In this document: in pieces, positions 10,793-21,151 of the stretch
Position numbering within the stretch: position 1 is the stretch's first letter
Layout of the letters: the number at the start of each line of letters is the position of its first letter
NCBI GenBank assembly: GCA_960531495.1
Contig: OY482862.1
Span: 8,688,155 to 8,752,154 of the forward strand
DNA length: 64,000 bases
Reading direction: 5' to 3'
DNA from: Zeus faber
Taxonomy: Eukaryota > Chordata > Actinopteri > Zeiformes > Zeidae
Made by a program: the position numbers and the translations under genes
Notes under the pieces: model-generated
The model's database searches: none
The model's input: only the letters and a program-made list of their open reading frames with translations
Told to the model about the DNA's origin: nothing

Positions 10793-12682
10793 CAACAATC
10801 TAGCCACTGGGGGTGCACAAGCCAGTGTATCATCAGTGCCGGTCCCAAGCCCGGATGAATAGAGAGGGTTGCGTCAGGAAGGGCATCCGGCAATAAAACC
10901 ATGCCAAATCAAACATGCAGACAACAAATCTGATTTCCATACCACATCGGTCGAGGCCCGGGTTAACAACGACCGCTACTGGTGCCGTTAGCCAACAGGG
11001 TGCCAGTGGAAATTGTGCTACTGTCGGCCGAAGAAGAAGAAGAAGAGGGGGAAGGCGTGTCCGGAGACAGCAGGAGAGGAAGAAGGGTAGGAGAGTAGAG
11101 TTGAGAGTAGGAACTTTGAACGTTGCACTATGAAGGGGAAAGAGAGAGAGCTGGCTGACATGATGGAGAGAAGTAAGGTAGATGTACTATGTGTACTATG
11201 TGTAAGAGACCAGGAAGAAGGTTAGTAAGGCCAGGAGTATCGGAGCCGGGTACAAACTGTTCTACCATGGAGTGGATGGCAGGAGAAATGTGGTAGGGAT
11301 AGTCTTGAGGGAAAAATATGTCAAGAGTGTTTTGGAGGTGACGAGAGTGTGAGACAGAGGACTTGTACCGATTGGCAAGACAAAGGGACCAAGCTGGGAA
11401 GGATGTACAGCAGGTTAGGGTGATTAAGGATAATGATGGGAATGTGCTGACTAGTGAGGAGAGTGTGTTGAGAAGGTGGAAGGAGTACTTTAAGGAGTTG
11501 ATGAATGAAGAAAATGAGAGGGAGAGAAGAGTGGATGATGTGGGGATAGTGGATCAAGAAGTGCAGAAAATTAGCAAGGATGAGGTGAGAACAGCATTAA
11601 AGAAGATGAAGAGTGGAAAGGCAGTTGGCCCAGATGATACCGTTAGAGAAAGCATATGATAGCGTGCCGAGAGAGGAAGTGTGGTATTGCATGAGGAAGT
11701 CGGGGGTGGCAGAGAAGTACGTAAGAGTGGTACAGGATATGTATGAAGGCAGTCAGACAGTAGTGAGGTGTGCAGTAAGTGTGATGAAGGCATTCAAAGT
11801 GGAGGTGGGATTGCATCCAGGATCAGCTCTGAGCCCTTTCTTGTTTGCAATGGTGATAAGACAGGTTAACAGATGAAATCAGGCTCCATGGACTATGATG
11901 TTCGCGGATGACATTGTGATCTGTAGTGAGAGTAGGGAGCAGGTTGAGGAGAGCCTGGAGAAGTGGAGGCATGAGGCATTAGAGAGAAGAGGAATGAAAG
12001 TCAGCAGGAGTAAGACAGAATACATGTGCCTTAATGGGAAGGAGGGCGGCGAAAAGCTGAGAATGCAAGGAGTGGAGGTGGAGAAGGCGGATGAGTTCAA
12101 GTACTTGGGGTCAACCATCCGAAGCAGCGGAGAGTGTTGGAGAGAGGTGAAGAAGAGAGTACAGGCAGGGTGGAGTGGGTGGAGAAGAGTGTCCGGAGTG
12201 ATCTGTGACGGAAAGGTTCCAGCAACAGTGAAGAGGAAGGTCTACAGGACGGTAGTGAGACCAGCCATGTTGTACGGTTTAGAGGCGGTGGCACTGACAA
12301 AAAGGCAGGTGGTTGAACTGGAGGTGGCAGAGTTTAGGATGTTGAGATTTTCATTGGGAGCGACAAGGATGGACAGGATTAAGAATGAGTACATTAGAGG
12401 GACAGCTCAGGTTGGACAGTTTGGTGAAAAAGTGAGAGAGATGCCAGATTGAGATGGTTTGGACACGTGTATAGGAGAGATGAGAGTTACATTGGGAGAA
12501 GGATGCTGAGGATGGAGCTGCCAGGTAGGAGGAAAAGAGGAAGGCCAAAGAGAAGGTTTATGGATGGGGTGAGGGAGGACATGCAGACGGTTGGTGTAAG
12601 GAAGATGCGCAGAACAGAAGGTATTGGAGGCAGATGATCTGCTGTGGCAACCCCTAACGGGAACAGCCGAAAGAAGAAGAAA
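10793..12682 (+). mobile_element. RTE-type LINE, copy 1, internally deleted
   Basis: The 5' end has the conserved start ATCTAGCCACTG also seen at 55,938, and the 3' end is AACGGGAACAGCCGAAAG followed by AAGAAG repeats. The element is flanked by a 10-bp direct repeat TTTCCTGTAG (10,783-10,792 and 12,683-12,692) and splits an ERV-A LTR. The start of the endonuclease ORF is present (basic stretch and VGTLNV near 10,990-11,133), but most of the endonuclease is deleted, so the frame jumps to the RT linker at about 11,363. RTE clade is my assignment from the CFDP2/BovB-like protein style. Confidence 0.8.
11363..12640 (+). pseudogene. RTE reverse transcriptase pseudogene (copy 1)
   Basis: Four frames carry the polymerase in order: the RT linker at 11,363-11,659 ending in SGKAVGPDD; EKAYDSVPRE to GSALSPFLFA at 11,613-11,876; the catalytic FADD box in PWTMMFADDIVI at about 11,890-11,930; then the thumb and C-terminal region at 11,895-12,452 and 12,449-12,637 with RWFGHVYRRD and GRRKRGRPKRRFMD. 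A deletion right after PDD removes RT motifs between the fingers and EKAYD. Frameshifts lie near 11,876 and 12,450. The conserved catalytic aspartates remain but the gene cannot give one protein. Confidence 0.85.
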
Positions 12683-12765
12683 TTTCCTGTAGACACAGGG
12701 TTTACCTCACCGACCACGCAATGAGAATGCAAGTCGGTAGACATCAGGCATTGCTGGACTTTTTG
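12683..12765 (+). mobile_element. ERV-A LTR fragment, right part
   Basis: Begins with the second copy of TTTCCTGTAG and continues TTTACCTCACCGACCACGCAATGA, matching the LTR end at 53,945-53,970. With 10,640-10,792 it rebuilds one LTR end once the RTE element is removed. Confidence 0.7.
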
Positions 12766-13155
12766 GTGGGGGCTTCACAGTTCTACATTCGGTGTGTACA
12801 TGGAGATATTCATACGTATTCGATAGTGTGGCTTGAATTTCATTACAAGGGGAAAAACATAAGGTGAAAGCTCCCGCCTGTCGCACTCCCTGATTTTGAG
12901 TTCGGATTGGCTAGGGTTTGACGCTGGGATGGGGGAATGCGCTCACGGTCACGAAATGTGAATGTCGCATGCCGTGCAGTGACGTTGAGGGGTCGTTAGT
13001 GGCTGCTATGAGGTTGGGAGTGGAGGAGTACCCCTTGGGGTCTTCTCCGGTCCCAGTGGTGTCCTCCATGGTTGATTTTATGCTAGTGCAGTCGCGGGAA
13101 AATACCCTAGGCATGGCCTTTGAGCCAAGCCAGCCATTTTTGTTCTTCATCACGC
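12766..13155. other. No supported gene
   Basis: Open frames of 80-86 codons exist on both strands (12,911-13,153 minus; 12,918-13,178 plus), but neither shows a motif I know and they overlap each other. They probably belong to the flank of the hAT element. Confidence 0.3.
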
Positions 13156-13640
13156 AGGACAGTGACTCGCCGTGTTGAATTAATTGACGAAGACCTTGCT
13201 ACCAAGCTAAACAAAAAAGCGGAGTCATTTACATTATATTCTTTGGCACTGGATGAAAGTAATGACATAGAGGACACCGCTCAGCTTTTAATTTTTATCA
13301 GAGGGATTAATGACAATTTTGAGAAAACGGAGGAGTTTTTGGCCATGGAATCCCTAAAAGGGAAAATACGGGGAGAGGACTTGTATGACAGTGTGTCGGC
13401 GGTCATCAAGAGGCACAAGCTAACTTGGAGTACGCTCGCCAACGTTACCACAGATGGATCGCCAAATCTGACGGGAAAAAACGTCGGACTGCTCAAAAGA
13501 ATCCAGGAGAGGGTGAAAGAGGACAACCCTGAGCAGGAGGTAATTTTCCTAGTCTGCATAATTCACCAGGAAGCACTGTGTGAATCTATATTGCAGCTTG
13601 ACCACGTGGTGAAGCCAGTTATAATAAATTACAATAAATA
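13156..13640 (+). pseudogene. hAT transposase fragment, GTF2IRD2/Charlie-like
   Basis: The frame holds the catalytic-core segment of an hAT transposase: ALDESNDIEDTAQLLIFIRG carries the first acidic residue in the LDES box, TTDGSPNLTGKNVGL gives the second conserved block, and FLVCIIHQEALC matches the CxxH segment. This style is best known from the transposase-derived part of vertebrate GTF2IRD2 and relatives. The BED finger upstream and the dimerisation domain downstream are missing; the frame stops in AT-rich sequence after HVVKPV. About 160 codons remain of an expected 600. A domesticated function is unlikely given the truncation. Confidence 0.8.
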
Positions 13641-13660
13641 CATATGTAATTACATTTGAC

Positions 13661-15375
13661 ATTTTAGTTTTAGACTTAGTTGACTTATTATTTTTAATAT
13701 ATTATTTATATCTGGAATGTTAGTTACCCTAACAACATGACACAAAATGTGATAAACATTTCAGCTTTCAGATCAGAACAGTATTTTTTTTTTAATGAAT
13801 TATGTTTTGTATAGAAATTTTTTTCAGTTTATAAGAAACTAAAACTGAGTAATGTACTGTATATGTAAGTAAGTGTTGCAGGTTTGCTGTAGATGAAAAC
13901 AACCATTTAAATATAACAACAGTTTTGCGCTGGGAAAACCTGGATTCCCCCTCAATTCACAGGTAGCCAGCGTCATCTACTGGCCAATTGAGACATTGAC
14001 CACCTGACCACATAAGCATGTTTTGGTATATTGTTATCAGAATATGCATAAGCTTTATCCTTTATTTTGCACTATGGTCCTTGTTATATCAAGGCACCAG
14101 TTATGAAAAGTACTTTTACTTTTAATTTAAGTACATTTCAGAGCAACTATTTATGTACTTATGTACTTTTTTGTGTGTCAGAATATTTGTACTTTTACTA
14201 AAGTAAAATATTTTTTTCCACCACTGCATTTCTTCGAGAGTAGTGATGAAGACTTGAGTGAAAGATCACTTTTAATATATAGAACAAAAATGAGGAGTGG
14301 AACCAGTGTGATGCAGTTCTGTCTTAAGTGCTTCTGCTTGTAGGCAGAAATAAAAACCCAGAGTTTTAAGTGTAAACATAATTTGCTCCTCCAAAGTTGC
14401 ACCAACTATAATTAAGCAGTGCAATGTAGAGTGTTTATAGTTAATATTAATGAGTTGATTATTGTTTAATTCATTAAATATATGAAATCTAGCTGGAATG
14501 CCTGGGAATCAGTTTGATAATATGCACACTCAGTGAAAGGAGTAGGGTAGGGCTCATTAAGCATTTTGTCTGGGCCTCCTCCATTTGTTTCCCCCCACAA
14601 GGAGGCAGTACCAACGTGGCTATACAGTAGTTTACTCTAACGCGCAGAGTCTCCTGTTTGATAGTGAGAGCTACTTTGAGAAAATATCAAGAACTACTTG
14701 TTGGATATTTATTTAGAATATCATGCCACCCAATGGGGAACGGATCAGCTGAAGGAGCCTCTGCACTCTGCACTCACTGTCACACACAGCTGTTCTTCCA
14801 CTGGTCCAAAAGCCATCCCCTGCCAGGTGTTGTCCATCTGATCTCCCTATCTCTATCACTCCCCGGTCTATTTAAAGTTTGCACTTTTCTGTTCCCTCGT
14901 GTCAGTTTGTATGATCAAGTCTGCAACGAGTCACCAGCTCAGTTGCTTGGTCGATTAAGTCTAGTTCCGCTAGTTTGCCTGCTGTGTCTGCATAAAACTT
15001 CTGTATTTGTTTTTATATTCAACTCAGGGCCAAATCGCCAGCTCTGACGTTCACACAGCTGTGCCTTTAAAGTTATTGCAACCCCTCGCCCTCCGGTTGT
15101 TATAGTCCTGCCTCTTGGCACCATTTTACAGTACATTTTGTCTCAATTTAGATTGGTAGATGAGAGACATGGCTTATTTAACTCAAGCCCTGAGGACCTT
15201 CAGCTCATTTGGCTATCCACACCTACACTAAGAGATAGCTGATGTAAAGCTGAGGATGTACAGCAGCAAATGCAAAAGGTGGTTTGGAATAAAATGTGAT
15301 TACTGCTATTCAAAACACTATAATGCAAGTTTCCTGTTTTAAATGGTTTTTTTTTTAAGGCTTAAAGGCGCAGGT
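13661..15375. other. No gene seen
   Basis: AT-rich, with short frames only (longest about 129 codons at 14,658-15,047, no recognisable motif). The 14,100-14,220 stretch (GTACTTTT repeated with TTTTACT and ending CCACCACTGCA) looks like a hAT-type MITE end. Confidence 0.35.
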
Positions 15376-15378
15376 GTA

Positions 15379-15379
<1 letters not shown>

Positions 15380-15443
<64 letters not shown>

Positions 15444-15464
15444 CTTATATATATATATATATAA
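15380..15464. repeat. (AT)n microsatellite
   Basis: About 30 TA units, a short break (ATCT), then about 10 more. It sits at the decayed end of the first MITE copy. Confidence 0.95.
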
Positions 15465-15793
15465 TATTAATAAGTATGTTTTAATTAGTGTATAATCCCA
15501 TGAAAATTAGAACCATTATGTTGGTGTTACCTTAGAATGAGCCTTAGAATTTTTATCTACGTAGGGAGCGGGCACACTTCAAGGAGGCCGCCATATTGCA
15601 CCGCCATGTTTCTTCTACAGTAGCCTAGAACCGACAAACCAAACACTGGCGGTAGAGAGGACCTTTCGCGTTTTTCGCGGCCACCGTCTCTTCCACAGGG
15701 GATATTGTACTTCCATGCTGAGGGGTATTCAGTTGGTTGGGATCTGCAACCTCACCACTAAATGCAGCTCAATTCTACATACTGCACAATAAA
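15465..15793 (-). mobile_element. MITE copy 1 (inverted relative to copy 2)
   Basis: Matches copy 2 at 15,957-16,342 in reverse complement: CATACTTATTAAT, GGGATTATACACTA, GGCTCATTCTAAGG, a GGTTTGTCGGTTC-type block, GCGGCCACC and GGTTGCAGATCCCAACCAACTGAATACCCC-like sequence in successive pieces. The terminal repeat at 15,765-15,793 is decayed. Confidence 0.7.
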
Positions 15794-15956
15794 ACATTTA
15801 CCCCATTGGATGGCATAAGTGAGAAGCTGCACCAGAGCGATATGTTTCTCCACAGTAAAGCGCTCAGTGAGGTTCTGCTATGAACAGCTAAAAATGATAG
15901 GAACCAACATTATAATAAGGCCTGGGTTGGAAAAAAGGCGAATTAATCCTTTAATT

Positions 15957-16342
15957 AAAGGTGCAGAGTGTATAAGTTAGCGGCATCTAGTGGTGAGGTT
16001 GCAGATTGCAACCAACTGAATAAACCTCCCCTCACCCTGTCCTTCCAAGCATTTGGGGAGCCTCTACGGTGGCCGCGAAACTCGCATAAAAACTCGAAAG
16101 ACCCTCTCTAGAGCAAGTGTTTGGTTTGTCCATTCTGGGCTACTGTAGCAACATGGCAACCTTCGGGGAAGGGGACCCGCTCCCTAAGTAGATATAAACG
16201 GCTCACTCTAAGGTAGCGAAAACACAACAATTCTTATTATCACGGGATTATACAGTGGTTAAAACATACTTGTGAATATTGTATTCCATATATTTGAAAT
16301 CCGTTCCGCTAGATGCCACTAAATTCTACACACTGGTCCTTT
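15957..16342 (+). mobile_element. MITE copy 2 with ~37-bp terminal inverted repeats
   Basis: The left end AAAGGTGCAGAGTGTA with GCGGCATCTAGTGG pairs with the right end CCGCTAGATGCC and TACACACTGGTCCTTT. The inside has no coding frame. TTAA precedes the left end (15,953-15,956 region) but is not exact on the right (CAGG), so the superfamily stays open; piggyBac-like TTAA insertion is possible. Confidence 0.8.
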
Positions 16343-18535
16343 CAGGTAAGTAACTCACCACCTTTGCCTTTAAGCAAGCAATTGGCGCCAGATGGGATTT
16401 CAACTGAATTCATTCAAAATGGACCATCTAACGGAACGGTATGTCAGTGCAGACCATTCTTTACTGGCTGTTATACATCAGGTTGTGAAGATGTATCTTT
16501 CTTTTCCTAAGTTGATGGCAGGAATGTTCTTTTGCTGGAATAGGTAGACTTAATTTCAGAGTGCAGAGTGTATTATATTCAACACCGGAAGGAAATTCAA
16601 AGGAAATGCATCGTGTGCATTGACCATGCCATTTTGTTTAATGTTTATGGTTTATTAATGGGTGTATGTTTGAAACTTATACAACCAATATTTTTTCACA
16701 CATTTCTTTTTACTTTTCAGAGTATCTCCTGCAGTACCCCGAATTACCCCTGGGGGTACGAGGACTCCCATTGGGGAAACACTGTACTACACTATACTAT
16801 ACCATACCATACTACACTTTCTCATTGGTAGTAGGAAACTGTCTGGAGAAAGTTTCCAACTCCAAAAATAAACTTTACAATCCACTATTCAATTAAATCC
16901 CATTCAAAGGCTTTTACAGGGATAGCTGTCCTATCAATAATAATAATGATAATGACAAAAAAAACTGCAGGCAGCAATATAGGGGATCCAGTTTAGTCGT
17001 GTTTAGTACATACTGTATTACAGTTTCTTAGGTTCTCTGAAACGCAGCGCGATTTGTAAAGTTTACGTTGAACACCACATCGACTCCCCCTGGTCTGTTG
17101 TCTCCTGGTGGCTCCTCTCGCGGAGCAACCACTATGTGGTCTACACAGCGCAACCCTCCTGTCTTTAAAAAAAAACATTCACATTTGCCTGTAGACAAGA
17201 ACTTATCATTGTTATAACTCACCATGTTGTCTGTGGAAATAGAGATGCACTTTCAGTGACGGACCGTTTTATGCCGTGTGGGGCAACAATGACGGAGTGA
17301 CATCTTTCTATGATTATTTATAATTTTCTGGGTCCTGGCTTTCTGATGCGTTCCGAGTTCATGAAACGCTTCATGGACTCTCAGTTTATATGTTACGACG
17401 ATGTATTTGTTACAACTTCCTCAAATTCTCCGAAGTCAGGAGGGACACAACGCCGCATCTAACACAGGGTTCGATGCAAACAGAATGCCATTATTTACAA
17501 AAATAGCAAAAGAGATAAAATATCAATTGAACAGCCCGTCAACGTCAAGCAGGTAAGACGATACACAGACGCCCACACACGTGTAGTTTGTAACCACTGC
17601 GGAGCGATGGAGTCTTCACTATGCAGCTTGCACAATGCGAATGGATGTCCGGAGCCACAACTTGCACATATATAAGGATGGATGAAGGATGATGATGTCA
17701 CGAACCATCTTACTCAACAAACTCATCTCTCTCCACTACCCGACCAAAGGTTTTAGAACCGTGGCGTATCGTCGATGCACGAACATTTTGCTACTTCCGG
17801 TCAAATTGAATCCAGATTGAATGTCTGGGACATCCCGGTTCCAACAGCACCTCAACCGTGTCCACTTTTAGCCTGAAAAGTGCTAAGGATAAGGAAAATA
17901 ATAGAAATCCGAACAATAACAATAAGCATTCCTAATAACGTACACCACCTTTCATAAATACAAGGTAATCAAATAGTAATAACAATAATAATAAGAATAC
18001 ACAAAATGATGATATGTACAAAACAATAAAGAGAGAAAAATACTATAATAAAAGAACAAACAATCAAAATGCATTTTAATTAAAAAGAAGTCGATACATT
18101 TAGGACGCGTTTAGTGTGATCAGAGTGCAGCCTGTACAGAGTTCGATTGCATTATGTCCCTGCACGTCCAGCACTGGACAGGGTCTAGAAAAAAACAACA
18201 ACCCATACATCCACCCTAAAAAGAGGCAGCTTGAAACACTCGCTCCATCCCCCTTTGCCAAACAAAAACTCCATCGTGCATCCCCGGGGCAGCCCAACTC
18301 CTGGCAGCGCTCCACAAGCGACTCCTTCTCACTCCGGGACCAACTGCAGCACCACTGGAACTGATCTGGAGCGCATCGGACTGCGGTGTCTCCATCACAT
18401 GTGGAACACACACTTGGTGAAATATTTACCTGAAGAGAAGTTTTTAAAGGTGTGTTGGTGGAGTTTGAGGAGTAAAAAACAGGATCCAGGAGACACCAGG
18501 AAACTCAGCAGAGATGGGGAAGGTAACCAAGTTTT
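16343..18535. other. No gene seen
   Basis: Short frames only. Sequence near 16,725-16,790 (GGGGGTACGAGGACTCCCATTGGGGAAACACTG) read in pieces resembles a hAT terminal region. Frames at 17,028-17,225 (minus) and 18,100-18,542 (both strands) have no recognisable domain. Confidence 0.35.
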
Positions 18536-18538
18536 GGC

Positions 18539-18540
<2 letters not shown>

Positions 18541-18602
<62 letters not shown>
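18541..18602. repeat. (AAT)n-(ATT)n self-complementary microsatellite
   Basis: Ten AAT units run directly into ten ATT units, so the whole block is close to a perfect palindrome without a spacer. Confidence 0.95.
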
Positions 18603-18603
<1 letters not shown>

Positions 18604-18920
18604 AATAATAATTAACACACACAAACACACACACAGTGCCGTTTTTTTTTTTGTTTGTTTTTTTTTTACTTAATTGACTTTTTTTTAATAGATTATTATT
18701 TATATCTGGAGTCTTATTTACCTTAAAATGTGAGACAAAATGTGATAACAATTTCAGAATCCGTTTTATTGGCCAAGTATGTGTACAACACATACAAGGA
18801 ATTTGACACATTGTTTTTCCTTTCTCTCAATGTGCTTATACAGTATAGACATATAATTAAAATAAGGACAACAAAGATGAACAAAGGTAAATATATACTT
18901 TAAACTATGTGCAGATATTA

Positions 18921-18923
18921 CAT

Positions 18924-18951
<28 letters not shown>
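18921..18951. repeat. (AT)n microsatellite
   Basis: About 14 AT units ahead of an AATTATTATTTTTTTTT stretch. Confidence 0.9.
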
Positions 18952-18955
<4 letters not shown>

Positions 18956-20500
18956 TTATTTTTTTTTAACAGCAATGGTTATTTTATATACATGAGGTAG
19001 GTGAACATGACACTGTATGAATGTGTACAATATACAGTATATACAGCTTAGATGCTTCGAATTTATACTGTCAGTGATGATATGTACATATGAAAAACTG
19101 TTTGAACTACAAAATATATAATTTAGAATTTGTATGTATAGTGGGTGTTTCACAGGTTTATTGTAAAACAGGTTTACAGTTGTGACTGATTGGGGTGCTC
19201 ATCAGAGTGATGGCCTGCAGAAAGAAACTGTTCTTGTGTCTCTTTGTTTTGGCATACAGTGTTATTTAGCTCCTACCAGAGGGAAGAAGTTGGAACATGT
19301 GTCCAGGGTGTGATGGGTTTGCGGTGATGTTGCCTGCCTATTTCTTTGTGTAGTTTAGAGTTGCAATAAATACATTTATAATTACATTAATCATCCCAAA
19401 CCCCAACTGGTTGTCATACTGTATATACATGTACTGTACATATGTAATCAAGCTGACACAACCCGACCCCAGAGAACCAATCATAGATATAGACCCCAAA
19501 CCCCAGACATGAACGTATATAAAGAAGAAGGTATTTTAATAATTTATTGGCTATCGATAAATTGCTGATAAGAATTTAATCGATTAAGATTTTGTCTTAT
19601 TGATAAGAACTGAACAATCTGTGGTCTTGTTATGATTGTACCAACGTGATTGTACTTGATTGATGATTGTACTTATTTTTTGGGCGCAGGGCATTTTGAG
19701 GAAAAATAATACCCAGCCAAGAAGTAGTAGTAGAAGTAAGTGGAGGCTTCCGGAAGAACGACGGACAACAAACATGGCTGTTCATGACTAATGCTGCATT
19801 CAAATAAACACGTCTGAACGCCGAACAGCACACAGGAGGGAAAGTGTAGTTAACAAAGCGATTCAAGCCTGGGCCTGTGAAAAAAAAGCCTGGATCTCTG
19901 GATGATGTTTCTTTATTATTCTGACTTCAAAACTTGGAAGAAAAAACACTGGAATGAAACAAAAAACTGATGCGATCAAAGTTGATTGCGTATCGGTTAA
20001 ACAAATACAGCAGCAAATTCAAGTTGGCTTCGTGAAATTGACTGATTTATCTTTCTTTGTTCTCATTGCTTTATAGTCTCGGAGAAGCTTTGCTCATTTA
20101 CCATCTTTTTGGTGTCATGAATCCCTCAAAATCCTGTTTTGGGCCAATCACAACTCTTAGTCTTTGTTAGCATGCCGTCTGATGTCACTTTCCAGACATC
20201 CCATTGCAGCCTTCATAGTTGAACACCCTCCCCTCGCTTGGAAAAGGGTGTTGCTGTAGTTTTCCGTTCAAGCTGTCTCAGGACAGCTGACTTTGCAGTC
20301 CTCGGCTGTAAGGATACAATTTTTAAAGGTTTTTTTGATCCACATTGGTTTTATCGCGTCAGATTTAGTATAACATGTAAAAGGTTCTTTTCATATCGGG
20401 TTACTAATTTCACCACAACGGTTTACTAATTAACCACAACATTTCCCCCTTTGTGACCTCTAAAGTCACATTCTAACAAAATAAAGATATATGAAAGACT
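18952..20500. other. No gene; possible decayed LINE near 19,150-19,360
   Basis: The 19,190-19,330 segment reads on the plus strand as GRxKLFLCLF-like and LPEGRSW-like peptide pieces typical of a repeated fish non-LTR sequence, but too little remains to assign it. Otherwise AT-rich with no gene. Confidence 0.3.
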
Positions 20501-20507
20501 ATAAGTA

Positions 20508-20713
20508 GTAACAGGCTCAGGCGGTAGAGCTGGTGGTCTAGTGATCCAAAGGTTGCTGGTTCGATCCCAGTCTCCTCCTGCTAGCATGCTGTAGTGTCCT
20601 TGAGCAAGACACTACACACCCCTAATTGCTCCTGATGGCTGCGTCCGTCAGTGTTTGAACAATTGTAAGTCGCTTTGGATAAAAGCGTCTGCTAAATGTA
20701 ATGTAATGTAATA
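20508..20713 (+). mobile_element. tRNA-derived SINE with L2-type tail, copy 1
   Basis: The head has an A-box-like GGCTCAGGCGGTAGAGC and a B box GGTTCGATCCC spaced as in a tRNA. The tail holds a hairpin-forming CGCTTTGGATAAAAGCG followed by TCTGCTAAATG and TGTAATGTAA repeats. That tail is the kind shared with L2-clade LINEs (UnaL2-like), whose RT is thought to recognise the hairpin. Copy 2 lies at 44,828-45,026. Confidence 0.9.
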
Positions 20714-20765
20714 TTGTAGGCAAACAACCGGCAAAATAATGTACCTATAAGTAAGTGCATAAGCA

Positions 20766-20918
20766 AACAACTGTAGTGAAATACGAAACAACTATATAAC
20801 ACCACAACTGTAGTGAGTATAAGAATAATGCATGACACAACAACTGAGGTGAGTATTAGAAAAATGCATAACACAACAACTGTGGTGAGTATAAGAAAAA
20901 ATCATGACACAACAACTG
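20766..20918 (+). repeat. ~37-bp tandem repeat, about 3.5 units
   Basis: Units centre on CAACAACTG-GTGAGTAT-AGAAAAAT-CATGACA with substitutions. There are no spacers, so this is not a CRISPR-like array. Confidence 0.8.
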
Positions 20919-21151
20919 GCAACAACTACGAGGATCAGTGAATTATGTGAGAAATATGGGTGTGGGGTTTGCTATGCATAAACACTGTAGTAGTCATATT
21001 GGTTATCAGAAAAAACTGTACATACTTGATAATATTTGTGATGGAACAAATATGCAGATCCACAAAAAATATATCCTTCAGGCAACAACAACCCTAATAT
21101 AACAGGTACATAAAAAAAAATTCATATGTGGTGGCCTTTTGGCAGTGAAGT

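Noticed and set aside
12911..13178. 80-86-codon frames on both strands
   Set aside because: They overlap each other, contain no motif, and sit on the flank of a transposon.
18100..18542. Overlapping 82-138-codon frames on both strands
   Set aside because: No known motif; the longest minus-strand frame runs through the AAT microsatellite (Asn/Tyr run).
20520..20570. tRNA gene from A and B boxes
   Set aside because: The A/B boxes belong to the SINE head; no complete cloverleaf, and the body continues to a LINE-like tail. The same applies at 44,828.
20766..20918. CRISPR-like array
   Set aside because: Repeats are contiguous with no spacers and diverged; the genome is eukaryotic.
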